A stretch of 64,000 bases of DNA from Acinetobacter pittii ANC 4050 (GTDB lineage: Bacteria; Pseudomonadota; Gammaproteobacteria; Pseudomonadales; Moraxellaceae), in assembly GCF_000399685.1 (NCBI RefSeq), contig NZ_KB976987.1:3391943-3455942 (forward strand), given 5' to 3'. Under the pieces are notes generated by a model that saw nothing but the letters and a program-made list of their open reading frames with translations, did no database searches and was not told the DNA's origin. Positions 1 to 8,679 of the stretch are shown here, one piece after another. The position numbers and the translations under genes were made by a program. Each line of letters begins with the position of its first letter. Positions within the stretch are counted from its first letter, which is position 1.

Positions 1-120
1 AAGCTGCTCAATTCCCCAGTCATTAAACATGCGTGAATGCAAAAAGTATTGATTAATTGCAGTTAAATGATGATACAGCACTTGATTGAGCTGATTAATG
101 ACATCACGATTGCCTTTCAT
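1..120 (-). CDS. bfr: Bacterioferritin, N-terminal part (cut by window start)
   Basis: The visible 40 residues, read on the minus strand from an ATG at 120, begin [19 protein letters not shown] and continue with an [14 protein letters not shown] stretch. This is the first helix of bacterioferritin, a 24-subunit haem-containing iron-storage protein. A helix-1 Glu ligand is usual in the family, but only helix 1 is visible, so the ferroxidase centre cannot be checked. It lies downstream of bfd in the same orientation, the usual partner for iron release. A likely terminator between them suggests separate transcription. The rest of the gene is outside the window. Confidence 0.93.
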   Translation of the reverse strand, partial: MKGNRDVINQLNQVLYHHLTAINQYFLHSRMFNDWGIEQL

Positions 121-277
121 TGTAGCTACTCCAAAACAATTTCTGCCTCAAACTTAATCAAGGCAATCTATAAATCCATTTTAGTGAACAATCATGGAGA
201 TGGCGAGTAATTTATGGAACAGCAAATGAAAATCGCAATCAAAAACAACACAATATTAGAAAGAAGGTTTTTATGCC

Positions 278-326
278 AAAAAAAACCGCTTGAATGAGGA
301 ACTATGAACGTTCCGCAAAAAGCGGT
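278..326 (-). terminator. Rho-independent terminator of bfd
   Basis: The arms accgctt (285-291) and aagcggt (320-326) enclose a second stem (ggaac/gttcc). Read on the minus strand, the hairpin is followed by a run of eight T. It lies just downstream of the bfd stop and upstream of bfr. Confidence 0.75.
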
Positions 327-363
327 GGAGGAGTCAATAAATTTTGTTAAATATTCATTTTTA

Positions 364-558
364 TTATGCAGCTACAGAAATACGAGCAGCGATTTCTGCT
401 AATTCTTCGCTAATGATAGCGCGAGCTTCTGGTGCACAGCGTCCACAGCATGTACCAAGATCAAGCAAGTCGCGAATTTCACGATAGCTTTCAGCGCCAT
501 TTTCGATAGCGTCTTTAATATCCTGATCAGTAATGCCACGACACAAGCAAACGTACAT
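364..558 (-). CDS. bfd: Bacterioferritin-associated ferredoxin
   Basis: This 64-residue protein begins MYVCLCRGITDQDI. It has the four-cysteine BFD [2Fe-2S] arrangement: the CLC pair near the N terminus, then a later C-C-x-x-C set (TCCGRCAPE). In the family Bfd docks on bacterioferritin and passes electrons to reduce the ferric core so that iron can be released. The ATG at 558 is preferred over an in-frame TTG at 573 because a GGGGA sits 8 bases before it. A good Fur box lies just upstream, so induction in low iron is expected. The neighbouring bfr supports the call. Confidence 0.93.
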   Translation of the reverse strand: MYVCLCRGITDQDIKDAIENGAESYREIRDLLDLGTCCGRCAPEARAIISEELAEIAARISVAA

Positions 559-593
559 GGGAGTGATCCCCAAATATAAATGCGATAATTGAT

Positions 594-612
594 ATTATTG
601 ATAATTATTATC
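594..612. promoter_or_regulatory. Fur box upstream of bfd
   Basis: The 19 bases at 594-612 match the classical Fur consensus (three GATAAT-like hexamers) at 15 of 19 positions. A further GATAAT at 584 extends the array. The location, about 35-55 bases before the bfd start, fits an operator overlapping its promoter. Binding is inferred from the motif only. Confidence 0.75.
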
Positions 613-675
613 GTTTGTCAATGAAATTCATTTAAAATCTCATTTATACTTATGGGGATTTTGAATAAAAAAAGA

Positions 676-724
676 CCACCTAAGCGGAAATCTAAAAATA
701 ATTTAGATTTTTATGCCAAGGTGG
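676..724 (-). terminator. Long hairpin downstream of ridA
   Basis: Outer arms ccacct (676-681) and aggtgg (719-724) enclose an inner perfect stem aaatctaaa/tttagattt (688-696/702-710). On the minus strand the hairpin is followed by a mixed T-rich stretch. It is the likely end of the spoT-ridA transcript. Confidence 0.6.
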
Positions 725-776
725 CTCATATTTTAAAAATTAAATAGTGAAATTTAGATATTTTAATTTTTATATC

Positions 777-1160
777 TTATTGATTAATAATTACAATTCC
801 GTCCATTTCCACTAATGCACCTTTTGGCAAGCTTGCTACTCCAAGCGCTGCACGTGCAGGGTAGGGTTGAGCAAAATATTCACCCATAATTTGGTTGACG
901 AGTTGGAAATTTGATAGATCAGTTAAAAAAATATTGAGCTTAGCAATATCTGCAAGTGATCCACCAGCAGCTTCACAAACTGCTTTTAAATTATCAAATA
1001 CACGGCGAATTTGAGCTTCAATACCTTCTACAAGTTCCATACTGTATGGGTCTAAACCAATTTGCCCTGAAAGATATAGCGTATTGTCTACTAAAATAGC
1101 TTGAGAATAGGTGCCGATAGCAGCAGGGGCATTTTCAGTATGAATGACTTGGCGGGACAT
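777..1160 (-). CDS. ridA: RidA-family enamine/imine deaminase
   Basis: At 127 residues this is the normal size for the Rid/YjgF/UK114 family, which hydrolyses reactive enamine/imine intermediates (such as 2-aminoacrylate from PLP enzymes) and protects metabolism. The sequence shows the family features IGTYSQA near the N terminus, LSGQIGLDP, and [17 protein letters not shown] with the catalytic-type arginine. The ATG at 1160 has AAGGAG six bases before it; the longer reading from 1193 adds a non-family leader. It follows spoT in the same direction. Confidence 0.95.
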   Translation of the reverse strand: MSRQVIHTENAPAAIGTYSQAILVDNTLYLSGQIGLDPYSMELVEGIEAQIRRVFDNLKAVCEAAGGSLADIAKLNIFLTDLSNFQLVNQIMGEYFAQPYPARAALGVASLPKGALVEMDGIVIINQ

Positions 1161-1304
1161 TTGGTTCTCCTTGATTAAATCTATTTCCATCATAATCGAT
1201 GATAGCTTTGGACAAAAGTACCATCGATTTAATTGATTAAGTGAATTTGGAAAGTTTGATTTTGTTAAGGAAACATAAATCTAGTCAATCATCTCTAGAG
1301 AAAC

Positions 1305-3410
1305 TTAGCTTACTTTTGAAATTTCCATTTGTGGCGTAGGAGCATCTAAACGTTCAATACGTGGGAAACCATAGTGCATGCGTAAATCACGGATGACTTT
1401 TGCAATGTGCTTACGGTTATTCACTACAATATTCACAAAAGTTCTCTGCTCATTTGAGTGAACCATCTCTACACCAGCGTTGTTTTTACGACATTGATAA
1501 ATCAGGTCTGATACCTGTTCATCATTCATCGCCATATAAATAGCAAGGTAGGCTGTAAAACGGACATCATCTACATCATCTGCTTTCCATTGAAGCGGCA
1601 TAATATTTTCAGGGTGTAGATGTTGTTCATGTAGTAAGTTATGACAGCGAATCCGATGCACAATTAATCCACGACGTGTTAAGTGTCCTTGAATTGGATC
1701 GCCTAAAATTGGATTGCAGCAGTGTGCATATTTAACGTCGACACCTTCAGTGCTTTGAATAAGTCGATCTGAGTTTTCCACTTGTGGGTGTTTGTCATGG
1801 GCAAACAGGTGATTTGCTACAAGTTGAGGTAATAAATCGCCTACTGCAATTTGTTCAAACAATGTATTTTTATTATCGATATGACGCCATTGCAACAGAT
1901 CTAGCCAATCAGCGTCAGAAAGATCATTGATTGAACGATTAAAGAGTTTCAGTGCACGAGAAAGGGCTTGTGCACCAACTAGACGTTGTTCTTCGATATC
2001 TTGATCTTTAAGCACATGTTGTAATGCACGACGAGCTTTCTGCGTATTAATAAAACTTAGCCAGTCGGGGTTTGGTGTTGCCAAAACATCCGTAATAATC
2101 TCGATAACCTGACCGCTAACTAATGGGGTAGAAAGTGGTTTAATCTCACCATCGACTTTTGCGCCAACGGCATGGTTACCTAAAAATAAACTTGCTGAAT
2201 AAGCAAAATCAACTACGGTAGCGCCTTGTGGCAGCTCATGCAGTTGACCATGTGGCGTATATACCCAGATTTTTTCTTGGTGTAGGTAATCGAGTAAATC
2301 ATTGAAAGTTGTTTTAGCACATTCGCCATCAATCAATGTATTTAAGTTCTGCATTGAGGCTTGAATGGCAGAACGGCAAGTTTGCGGCGCATTTTCGCCT
2401 AACACGACCCCAAAACGAGCAGCTTTACGCATCAGCTCGGTTTGAATGGTAAGAGAGAGCGTCGTTTTTTCGCCTTTAAGCTTAATCAGTAAAGATTGGT
2501 TCCCGCCAGGTAATGGGCGACGAATATGGTCTTGATACTGGATAACCTGAAAGTTTTCTCTTAATGCTTCGACTAAGCGGTCACAGTCGGCAATAGACTG
2601 TAAAACGATTTCAAAAGCATGACTATGGGTAAGCTCTTGGAGATCCATCTCGTTTTTAACGAAATGGCGTAATAATTCGATATTGTTATTTTTCTTTTTA
2701 ATACGGCCTTGAATATGATAATTATGCAGAAGTTCAGCGAGGTTTTGTTCCCAAATACTTTGATATTTACAACGTTCTGGCTTTGTTTGAAGCAGTGCAT
2801 TTTGAACGTTATCAAACATATCTAGATCAAGGTTTTGATAACAGAGATTCTCTAGATTATCGCCCATTTCATTCATGCCGACTAATCTTGCCATCGGTAC
2901 AAATATATCAAAAGTTTCTTGAGCAATACGGGCACGTTTATCTGGACGTAGAGCACCTAGAGTTGTCATATTATGATAGCGATCTGCTAATTTAATAATG
3001 ATGACACGTGGATCTTGTAAGGTTGCTTGCAAGATTTTTCGGAATGAAGCTGCCTTGTTATATTCTTTATCGCTTGATTGGCTAAGTTTGGTTACACCAT
3101 CGACTAGCTCGGCAACGGTTAGACCAAATTTCTCAATAATATCTTCTTTTGTATATTGAGTATCTTCAATAACATCATGCAAAAGTGCTGCCATTAAAGT
3201 TTCAGCATCTAAACGCATGTTTGCAAGAATGCAGCTTACCGCAATCGGATGCAAAATATAGGGTTCGCCACTTTTACGTGTAATGCCAGTGTGCGCTAGA
3301 TCGGCAAAATCGCAGGCAGCAAGCACTTTTTCGACTTCGCTTACCGATAAGTAAGGGTCGATAATTAATTTGAGCTGTTGCTTGGCTTGGCTGACCTCTT
3401 CGCCTGGCAT
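1305..3410 (-). CDS. spoT: SpoT-type (p)ppGpp hydrolase with degenerate synthetase domain
   Basis: At 701 residues this is a full-length RSH protein. The hydrolase domain is intact: RKSGEPYILHP around residues 45-55, HDVIEDT at 78-84 carrying the metal-binding HD, and KLADRYHNM near 141. The region that should be the synthetase (about 200-370) lacks the usual substrate-binding sequence that ends in GYQSLHT; only a reduced NQSLL remnant and an IQT remain. A TGS domain (from about 381, WVYTPHGQLHELPQGATVVD), a Cys-containing zinc-finger-like region (HCCNP) and a C-terminal ACT/RRM follow. From memory, Acinetobacter SpoT has been studied as a hydrolase-only enzyme, which agrees with the sequence. 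The neighbours gmk and rpoZ are the classical ones. Confidence 0.95.
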   Translation of the reverse strand: MPGEEVSQAKQQLKLIIDPYLSVSEVEKVLAACDFADLAHTGITRKSGEPYILHPIAVSCILANMRLDAETLMAALLHDVIEDTQYTKEDIIEKFGLTVAELVDGVTKLSQSSDKEYNKAASFRKILQATLQDPRVIIIKLADRYHNMTTLGALRPDKRARIAQETFDIFVPMARLVGMNEMGDNLENLCYQNLDLDMFDNVQNALLQTKPERCKYQSIWEQNLAELLHNYHIQGRIKKKNNNIELLRHFVKNEMDLQELTHSHAFEIVLQSIADCDRLVEALRENFQVIQYQDHIRRPLPGGNQSLLIKLKGEKTTLSLTIQTELMRKAARFGVVLGENAPQTCRSAIQASMQNLNTLIDGECAKTTFNDLLDYLHQEKIWVYTPHGQLHELPQGATVVDFAYSASLFLGNHAVGAKVDGEIKPLSTPLVSGQVIEIITDVLATPNPDWLSFINTQKARRALQHVLKDQDIEEQRLVGAQALSRALKLFNRSINDLSDADWLDLLQWRHIDNKNTLFEQIAVGDLLPQLVANHLFAHDKHPQVENSDRLIQSTEGVDVKYAHCCNPILGDPIQGHLTRRGLIVHRIRCHNLLHEQHLHPENIMPLQWKADDVDDVRFTAYLAIYMAMNDEQVSDLIYQCRKNNAGVEMVHSNEQRTFVNIVVNNRKHIAKVIRDLRMHYGFPRIERLDAPTPQMEISKVS

Positions 3411-3574
3411 AAATCACCCTTTTTCCTATTGCTGAAAAACTAAATCTATCTGCTTCTTAATGAAAAGCATATTGCGGAACTTGTCAATTTTTTCATTTGA
3501 AAAAGTGTATTTTTTTTTCAATGAAAATAATTGCTTTTCCCAATATGTTTGAATATGGCGCAAAGCCAAATAAA

Positions 3575-3605
3575 AAACCATCGCAAAAAAACGATGGTTT
3601 TTTTA
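3575..3605. terminator. Bidirectional terminator between rpoZ and spoT
   Basis: A perfect nine-base stem, aaaccatcg (3575-3583) and cgatggttt (3592-3600), is flanked by an A-run on the left and a T-run on the right. On the minus strand it would end or attenuate the gmk-rpoZ transcript, implying that spoT has its own promoter in 3411-3570. Confidence 0.8.
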
Positions 3606-3619
3606 TGAAACAGAGTGAA

Positions 3620-3898
3620 TTAGAAAGAAAAACCTTCTAAATTCAAGCTGTTTGTAGAAAGGGCAAGATCAAGACTAGAAGTTTGGTAATCTTGCTCACG
3701 TTGTTTAAGAATTTCTTTCGTAACGTGCCCTGCCGCGATTTCGCGCAAAGAAACTACAGTCGGTTTGTCGTTATCCCATTCTACAGTTGGCTCCATGCCT
3801 TGACGTGCCAATTGACGAGCACGTTTACTTGCAACGAGCACAAGCTCAAAACGGTTGTCTACATGATCTAAACAATCTTCAACGGTGACGCGTGCCAT
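3620..3898 (-). CDS. rpoZ: RNA polymerase omega subunit
   Basis: This 92-residue protein has the typical omega N terminus, [20 protein letters not shown], followed by [12 protein letters not shown] and the conserved helix with [11 protein letters not shown]. Omega helps assemble RNA polymerase by holding beta prime and forms part of a ppGpp-binding site in proteobacteria. It lies between gmk and spoT, the common gammaproteobacterial order. Confidence 0.97.
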   Translation of the reverse strand: MARVTVEDCLDHVDNRFELVLVASKRARQLARQGMEPTVEWDNDKPTVVSLREIAAGHVTKEILKQREQDYQTSSLDLALSTNSLNLEGFSF

Positions 3899-3970
3899 AA
3901 AAGTTCTCGTTTTGGAATGGTGAATTTGAACAGACTAAATAGTATAAAAGGCTTTCGATCTAGACTCAAG

Positions 3971-4600
3971 TTATTCCTGTTTTGGTTGAGGAGTAATCAA
4001 GTCTTGGATTAATATTTGATGACGTTTTGCTTGCTGAGATAGCACTAAACGGTTCGCTGTAATCACAGCTTCAAGCTCATGTAAGGCTTTATTAAAATCA
4101 TCATTTATAATGATGTAATCAAAGTTCGTGTAGTGCTGCATATCTTCTACTGCACAGCTTAAACGATGCTCAATGACTTCAACTGAGTCAGTGCCGCGAT
4201 TAGATAAACGCTGACGCAGATCAAATTGAGTTGGAGGCAAAATAAATATTTGCTTTGATTCAGGGAAAAGCTTGCGGACTTGTTCTGCACCTTGCCAATC
4301 AATTTCAAGTAAGACATCGTGTCCTTGAGCTAACTGTTGTTTTACCGTAGCTTGAGAAGTGCCATAGTAGTTACCAAATACTTCGGCGTATTCGATAAAG
4401 CCATCATGGTTGACTTGGTCTAGAAATTCATCTTTTGTAGTGAAGTGATAGTGAACACCATCTAACTCACCGGGACGTTGACCTCGGGTTGTATGCGAGA
4501 CTGAAACATGTAAATTGCTCACACGGTCAAGCAGGGCTTTTACCAAAGATGTTTTGCCCGTTCCTGATGCAGCAGAAACGACAAACAATAGACCCGACAT
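3971..4600 (-). CDS. gmk: Guanylate kinase
   Basis: The enzyme phosphorylates GMP to GDP with ATP. The 209-residue protein starts MSGLLFVVSAASGTGKTSLV, with the P-loop ASGTGKTS at about residues 11-18. It has the GMP-binding stretch SHTTRGQRPGELDGVHYHF and the later EIDWQGAEQVR. The ATG at 4600 is chosen because an AGGAAA lies upstream and the family begins here; the upstream in-frame ATG at 4678 would add 26 non-homologous residues. It heads gmk-rpoZ and is divergent from ispH. Confidence 0.96.
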   Translation of the reverse strand: MSGLLFVVSAASGTGKTSLVKALLDRVSNLHVSVSHTTRGQRPGELDGVHYHFTTKDEFLDQVNHDGFIEYAEVFGNYYGTSQATVKQQLAQGHDVLLEIDWQGAEQVRKLFPESKQIFILPPTQFDLRQRLSNRGTDSVEVIEHRLSCAVEDMQHYTNFDYIIINDDFNKALHELEAVITANRLVLSQQAKRHQILIQDLITPQPKQE

Positions 4601-4722
4601 GATATTTTTCCTGATATGATAAAATATCTTCGCTATTGTAGTGTACCGTGCGTTTAAACTGAATAGTTTTAATTGCAAATATTCAAGAGAAATTCCCCTG
4701 TTTTATTAATTTTGAGGCTGTT

Positions 4723-5673
4723 ATGGAAATTGTGTTAGCTAATCCGCGTGGTTTTTGTGCCGGTGTTGATCGAGCCATAGCAATCGTCAATCGGGCTTTG
4801 GAATGTTTCAACCCTCCCATTTATGTACGTCATGAAGTTGTACACAATAAATTTGTGGTTGATGACTTACGTCAGAGAGGGGCAGTTTTTGTTGATGAAC
4901 TAGATCAGGTTCCAGATGACTCAATTGTAATTTTTAGTGCGCACGGTGTTTCAAAAGCAGTTCAACAGGAAGCTGAACGCCGAGGTTTAAAAGTTTTCGA
5001 TGCAACTTGTCCTTTAGTGACTAAAGTTCATATTGAAGTGACTAAATATGCGCGTGAAGGTACTGAAGCTATTTTAATTGGTCATGAAGGGCACCCGGAA
5101 GTCGAAGGCACAATGGGGCAATATGACAAATTAAAAGGCGGTGATATTTATCTGGTTGAAGATGAAGCTGATGTTGCTGCGCTCACCGTACGACATCCAG
5201 AAAAATTAGCATTTGTTACGCAAACGACCTTATCTATTGATGACACAGCTAAGGTTATTGATGCTTTGCGTGCTAAATTTCCACATATTCAGGGTCCACG
5301 TAAAGATGACATTTGCTACGCTACTCAAAACAGACAAGATGCTGTACGTGATTTAGCTGAGAAGTGTGATGTGGTATTAGTTGTAGGTTCACCTAACTCA
5401 TCAAATTCAAATCGATTACGTGAGCTTGCAGAACGTATGGGTAAAGCTGCTTACCTTGTAGATAATGCTGATCAGTTAGAGCAGTCATGGTTCAATGAGA
5501 CTTGCAAGATCGGTGTGACCGCTGGTGCTTCTGCGCCAGAAATCTTGATTAAACAAGTCATTCAACGTTTACAAGATTGGGGTGCTCAAGCACCGAAAGA
5601 GTTAGAGGGGCGTGAAGAGAATATTACTTTTAGCCTTCCTAAAGAATTACGCATTCATGTGACTCAAGCGTAA
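4723..5673 (+). CDS. ispH: 4-hydroxy-3-methylbut-2-enyl diphosphate reductase
   Basis: This is the last enzyme of the MEP isoprenoid pathway, reducing HMBPP to IPP and DMAPP with a [4Fe-4S] cluster. The 316-residue protein carries the three cluster cysteines: Cys12 in [10 protein letters not shown], Cys96 in [11 protein letters not shown], and Cys198 in [11 protein letters not shown]. It also has the substrate-binding [10 protein letters not shown] and [11 protein letters not shown] motifs. The length is typical. It is divergent from gmk over about 120 bases and followed by a terminator before the pilin operon. Confidence 0.97.
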   Translation: MEIVLANPRGFCAGVDRAIAIVNRALECFNPPIYVRHEVVHNKFVVDDLRQRGAVFVDELDQVPDDSIVIFSAHGVSKAVQQEAERRGLKVFDATCPLVTKVHIEVTKYAREGTEAILIGHEGHPEVEGTMGQYDKLKGGDIYLVEDEADVAALTVRHPEKLAFVTQTTLSIDDTAKVIDALRAKFPHIQGPRKDDICYATQNRQDAVRDLAEKCDVVLVVGSPNSSNSNRLRELAERMGKAAYLVDNADQLEQSWFNETCKIGVTAGASAPEILIKQVIQRLQDWGAQAPKELEGREENITFSLPKELRIHVTQA

Positions 5674-5711
5674 AGTGTGACTTATTTAACATACTGATTT
5701 TAAAATAGTTA

Positions 5712-5750
5712 AACAGATAATTGTTGATATGACAGTTATCTGTTTTTTTA
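5712..5750 (+). terminator. ispH terminator
   Basis: Arms aacagataa (5712-5720) and ttatctgtt (5736-5744) form a nine-base stem followed by a T-run to about 5749. It separates ispH from the pilin operon. Confidence 0.8.
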
Positions 5751-5844
5751 TACCCTTTATCTGCTTTGTATTTGTTTTGTAAGCATGAGGCGTAAAATTT
5801 AATTAATAAATAAAAAATTTTTAAGTTTATTTGGGGGTCTGGGG

Positions 5845-6318
5845 ATGAGGGGAATTATTCCGCAAGACGGGTTCACCTTGGTTGAACTTATGGTGACGAT
5901 TGCGGTCATGGCTATGATCGCGATGATGGCCGCGCCATCTATGTCGAATTTATTAGAAAGCAAACGACTAGATGAAAATCAACGAGACCTAATCAATACT
6001 TTGTCAGAATCAAAGAGCCAAGCAATACTTGGTCGACAAGATGTATCCATTAATCTGAATTCAACAGCTTCAAATACACCGACTTCTTTTAATTGGAAAG
6101 CTGCTTCCAATAGCACTCTTGAGCTTAAAAATATCGCTGCTAATGGTACACAGAGCTCATCAACAGCGACGACTTTAACTTTTAATGCAAATGGAGTGGT
6201 AACTAATATTACTCAAGATACGCTTTTATCTATTTGTAATTCAAAAATAAATAAAAAGAAAATTCTTATTTTAACGAAGCTTGGCACATTAATTTTTAAA
6301 GCTGAGGAGACATGTTAA
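5845..6318 (+). CDS. fimU: Minor type IV pilin, FimU/FimT (GspH) family
   Basis: This 157-residue pseudopilin has a short leader ending in Gly and the prepilin motif DGFTLVELMVTIAVMAMIA. Cleavage between G and F by PilD with N-methylation is expected. FimU-type minor pilins belong to the tip complex that primes type IV pilus assembly. Two cysteines near the C terminus (SICNS and ETC) may form a disulfide. It is first in a seven-gene operon and its stop overlaps the start region of pilV. The assignment rests on operon order as much as on sequence, since the C-terminal half of these pilins varies. Confidence 0.85.
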   Translation: MRGIIPQDGFTLVELMVTIAVMAMIAMMAAPSMSNLLESKRLDENQRDLINTLSESKSQAILGRQDVSINLNSTASNTPTSFNWKAASNSTLELKNIAANGTQSSSTATTLTFNANGVVTNITQDTLLSICNSKINKKKILILTKLGTLIFKAEETC

Positions 6319-6872
6319 TGCGGGGCTCTAAGCAAAAAACTCAAGCTGGGGTTGGTTTATTAGAAGTATTGGTCGCCTTAATTTTACTTGCGATAGGAAT
6401 TTTAGGATATGTCGCTTTGCAAATTCGGGCTATGGATGCTTCTTCAGAAGCATTAAGTAAATCTCAAGCCATGATGATTATGAGAGGGTTAGCAGAAAAT
6501 ATTCGCGTAAATAATTCTCAAGCTAGTCAATATCCTGCATTTGTTCGTAGTTATAGCAATTATTCATCTACTACCGCAGCTCCGACTTCCTGTTTCAATT
6601 CAGCTTGTACACCTTCTCAACTTGCCCAATTTGATGCATATCAAGCAGCAAGAAATGCTGATCAACTTGGCATGAAAATCACAATGACAAATTGTCCTGG
6701 AGTTACAACCACAATGGCCCAGCAGAGGCAGTGTTTGTTTGTTTTTTGGGGGAAAACCTCTCCGGTAATTACAACAAATGGGGGAAGTACTAGCGCGGAT
6801 GTGTCGAGCTGTATGAGTACAGATGGTGTATATGCCAATAATTCAAATTGTTTGATGATGGAGGCATATTAA
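6318..6872 (+). CDS. pilV: Minor type IV pilin PilV
   Basis: The 184-residue protein has a basic leader and the prepilin sequence QAGVGLLEVLVALILLAIG. Cleavage is expected after Gly, leaving V as residue 1 and keeping the needed Glu at position +5. A later GLAENIRVN segment is typical of PilV. The ATG at 6318 overlaps the fimU stop (TAATG) and lies 8 bases after AGGAG. The ATG at 6312 is only 2 bases from that site and is less likely. The protein has several cysteines and is expected at the pilus tip with PilW, PilX and PilY1. Confidence 0.88.
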   Translation: MRGSKQKTQAGVGLLEVLVALILLAIGILGYVALQIRAMDASSEALSKSQAMMIMRGLAENIRVNNSQASQYPAFVRSYSNYSSTTAAPTSCFNSACTPSQLAQFDAYQAARNADQLGMKITMTNCPGVTTTMAQQRQCLFVFWGKTSPVITTNGGSTSADVSSCMSTDGVYANNSNCLMMEAY

Positions 6873-7873
6873 TGGCTCACTCATTTGTATCGTGGAAACA
6901 ACGAGGCTTTACATTAATTGAGCTTATGGTTGCATTGGCTTTAGGCCTAATTTTAGTAGCTGCAGCAACTCAATTATTTATTGGTGGACTTTTATCCAGC
7001 CGTCTACAAAAAGCAAATGCCGAAATACAAGATAGCGGTATTTTTGGTTTGGAATATATTGCCCGTGATATACGCCTTCTAAATTATGGAAATGTAACCA
7101 ACCCAATATTAACTGATATGACGCCTTGGGGCGGCGTTGTGCTAACTGGTTCAACAGCAACTAATAATAACACTGTTAATTTTGTCCCTAATGTCGGAGC
7201 AAATACTTATATTGCTGACACATTATTGAGCCGTGGTGCAGGTGATACGGTAAGTACAGTGAGCAATCACTGGAAAGGTCTTACAAATATACAGAATAGT
7301 TCAAATGCAGCTGTGCAAAGTGATCAATTGACGATTCAATTTATTGCGCCTACGAATATGACTAATTGTGAAGGTGTGAATGTTCTTGCAGGAGATTTAA
7401 TAGTAGAGCGTTATTTTTTACGACTGGATAGCAATGGTACCTCCCAGCAAGATTATGCACTTGCATGTGATGCAAATACTCCCTCTAATGTCGCCACAGC
7501 TCAACCGACCACGATTGCCGGGTTGGGCGACGCTGGTCAAATTGTATTGCCGCGTATTGATCATTTTCATGTGCTGTTTGGTGCAAAAAATGCGGCTGGC
7601 AATTTTGCTTATTATACCATTCCCCAATATCGGACTGCTGCACAGGCTGCCCGAGATGCCACATCATCTGTGATGCCGCCACGAATTCTTTCAATACAAA
7701 TATCTGTATTAGCGCGCTCTACTAATAATGCTCAAAACAAAGCAATAGATCCGGCGCAGTCTTTTTTTATGTTAGATCAGACCGTGCATGCTTCTGATAA
7801 TACAACTCGATTCTTACGCCGTACTTATAACGTAACAATTGCTCTACGCAATGCGATGGGGGAAAGTCTGTGA
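6872..7873 (+). CDS. pilW: Minor type IV pilin PilW
   Basis: The 333-residue protein has a prepilin peptidase site in KQRGFTLIELMVALALG and a large C-terminal domain, the PilW pattern. It contains the GLEYIARDIRLLNYGN segment common to PilW proteins. The ATG at 6872 overlaps the pilV stop as TAATG and follows GATGGAGG. The stop overlaps the GTG start of pilX. It is thought to act in the minor-pilin tip complex that stabilises PilY1. Confidence 0.9.
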   Translation: MAHSFVSWKQRGFTLIELMVALALGLILVAAATQLFIGGLLSSRLQKANAEIQDSGIFGLEYIARDIRLLNYGNVTNPILTDMTPWGGVVLTGSTATNNNTVNFVPNVGANTYIADTLLSRGAGDTVSTVSNHWKGLTNIQNSSNAAVQSDQLTIQFIAPTNMTNCEGVNVLAGDLIVERYFLRLDSNGTSQQDYALACDANTPSNVATAQPTTIAGLGDAGQIVLPRIDHFHVLFGAKNAAGNFAYYTIPQYRTAAQAARDATSSVMPPRILSIQISVLARSTNNAQNKAIDPAQSFFMLDQTVHASDNTTRFLRRTYNVTIALRNAMGESL

Positions 7874-8679
7874 CCCATTTAACTCATAAAGGTAGATCTA
7901 AAGAAAAAGGGGCAACCCTTATTGTTGTGCTTATTATTTTATTGCTTGTAATTTCTGTAGGTGTTTTAGCCATAAGAGTGGCTATTGTTTCTTTAAAAGT
8001 TGCTACCAATAGCCAAGTTAGCCAATTAAATTTTCAGTCATCTGACACGCCTTTAGAACTCATTGTGCAGATGAATCCTACCACTCTAACTAATATTACT
8101 AATGTGATTGGGGCGGCGCTCAAAGAGCATGAAAGTAATCCGGGTGCGGAATACAACTTTTGTTATAAGCCTGTTTCTACAGCAACAAATTTTGCTCAGA
8201 CCAGAGGCGCAAGTTTACTTCGAGCAGGAAGCGCTAATAATGCAGTCGTTGAAGATGGCGGCGTAGCGGGTTTCTGTGATTTAACAAGTGACTATGGAAG
8301 TAATCGCCAAGCAGTGGTTACTCAAGTTGCTGTAAGTATTCCAACAGATGCTGCTAGTGATATTCCAGGTTCAAATTTACCGCGAGGAACAAATACTTCG
8401 GAAGGTACACAACTTCCTAAAAGCATGCTATCTACGCAACGTATTCGAGTGATTACAACAGCTTTTTTACCAGCCTATGCATCTACCTCTATCGAAACTT
8501 TACAAAGAGATTGCTTAAGCACGAGTTCGGCAAAAATTAGCGACAATTTTGATACCGCTTTAACAGCTAAACAAACATTGGCTGAGTGTTTAGCAAATCA
8601 TAACGTGCCTTTTAGTACTCAAGTTCAAGAATTTAACTATACCAATAAGCTCACTCAAATTACGGCACCGGGTTCATAA
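7870..8679 (+). CDS. pilX: Minor pilin / assembly protein PilX
   Basis: The 269-residue protein starts at a GTG overlapping the pilW stop. It has the PilX leader pattern EKGATLIVVLIILLLV, where the usual Glu at +5 is replaced by a hydrophobic residue. It contains an FNYTNKLTQI tail and scattered cysteines. PilX joins PilV, PilW and FimU in recruiting PilY1. Its stop overlaps the next ATG (TAATG), so translational coupling is likely throughout. Confidence 0.87.
   Translation: MTHLTHKGRSKEKGATLIVVLIILLLVISVGVLAIRVAIVSLKVATNSQVSQLNFQSSDTPLELIVQMNPTTLTNITNVIGAALKEHESNPGAEYNFCYKPVSTATNFAQTRGASLLRAGSANNAVVEDGGVAGFCDLTSDYGSNRQAVVTQVAVSIPTDAASDIPGSNLPRGTNTSEGTQLPKSMLSTQRIRVITTAFLPAYASTSIETLQRDCLSTSSAKISDNFDTALTAKQTLAECLANHNVPFSTQVQEFNYTNKLTQITAPGS

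Noticed and set aside
1195..1230. Inverted repeat aatcgatg/catcgatt between ridA and spoT
   Set aside because: The loop is 20 bases, no T-run follows, and no function can be argued.
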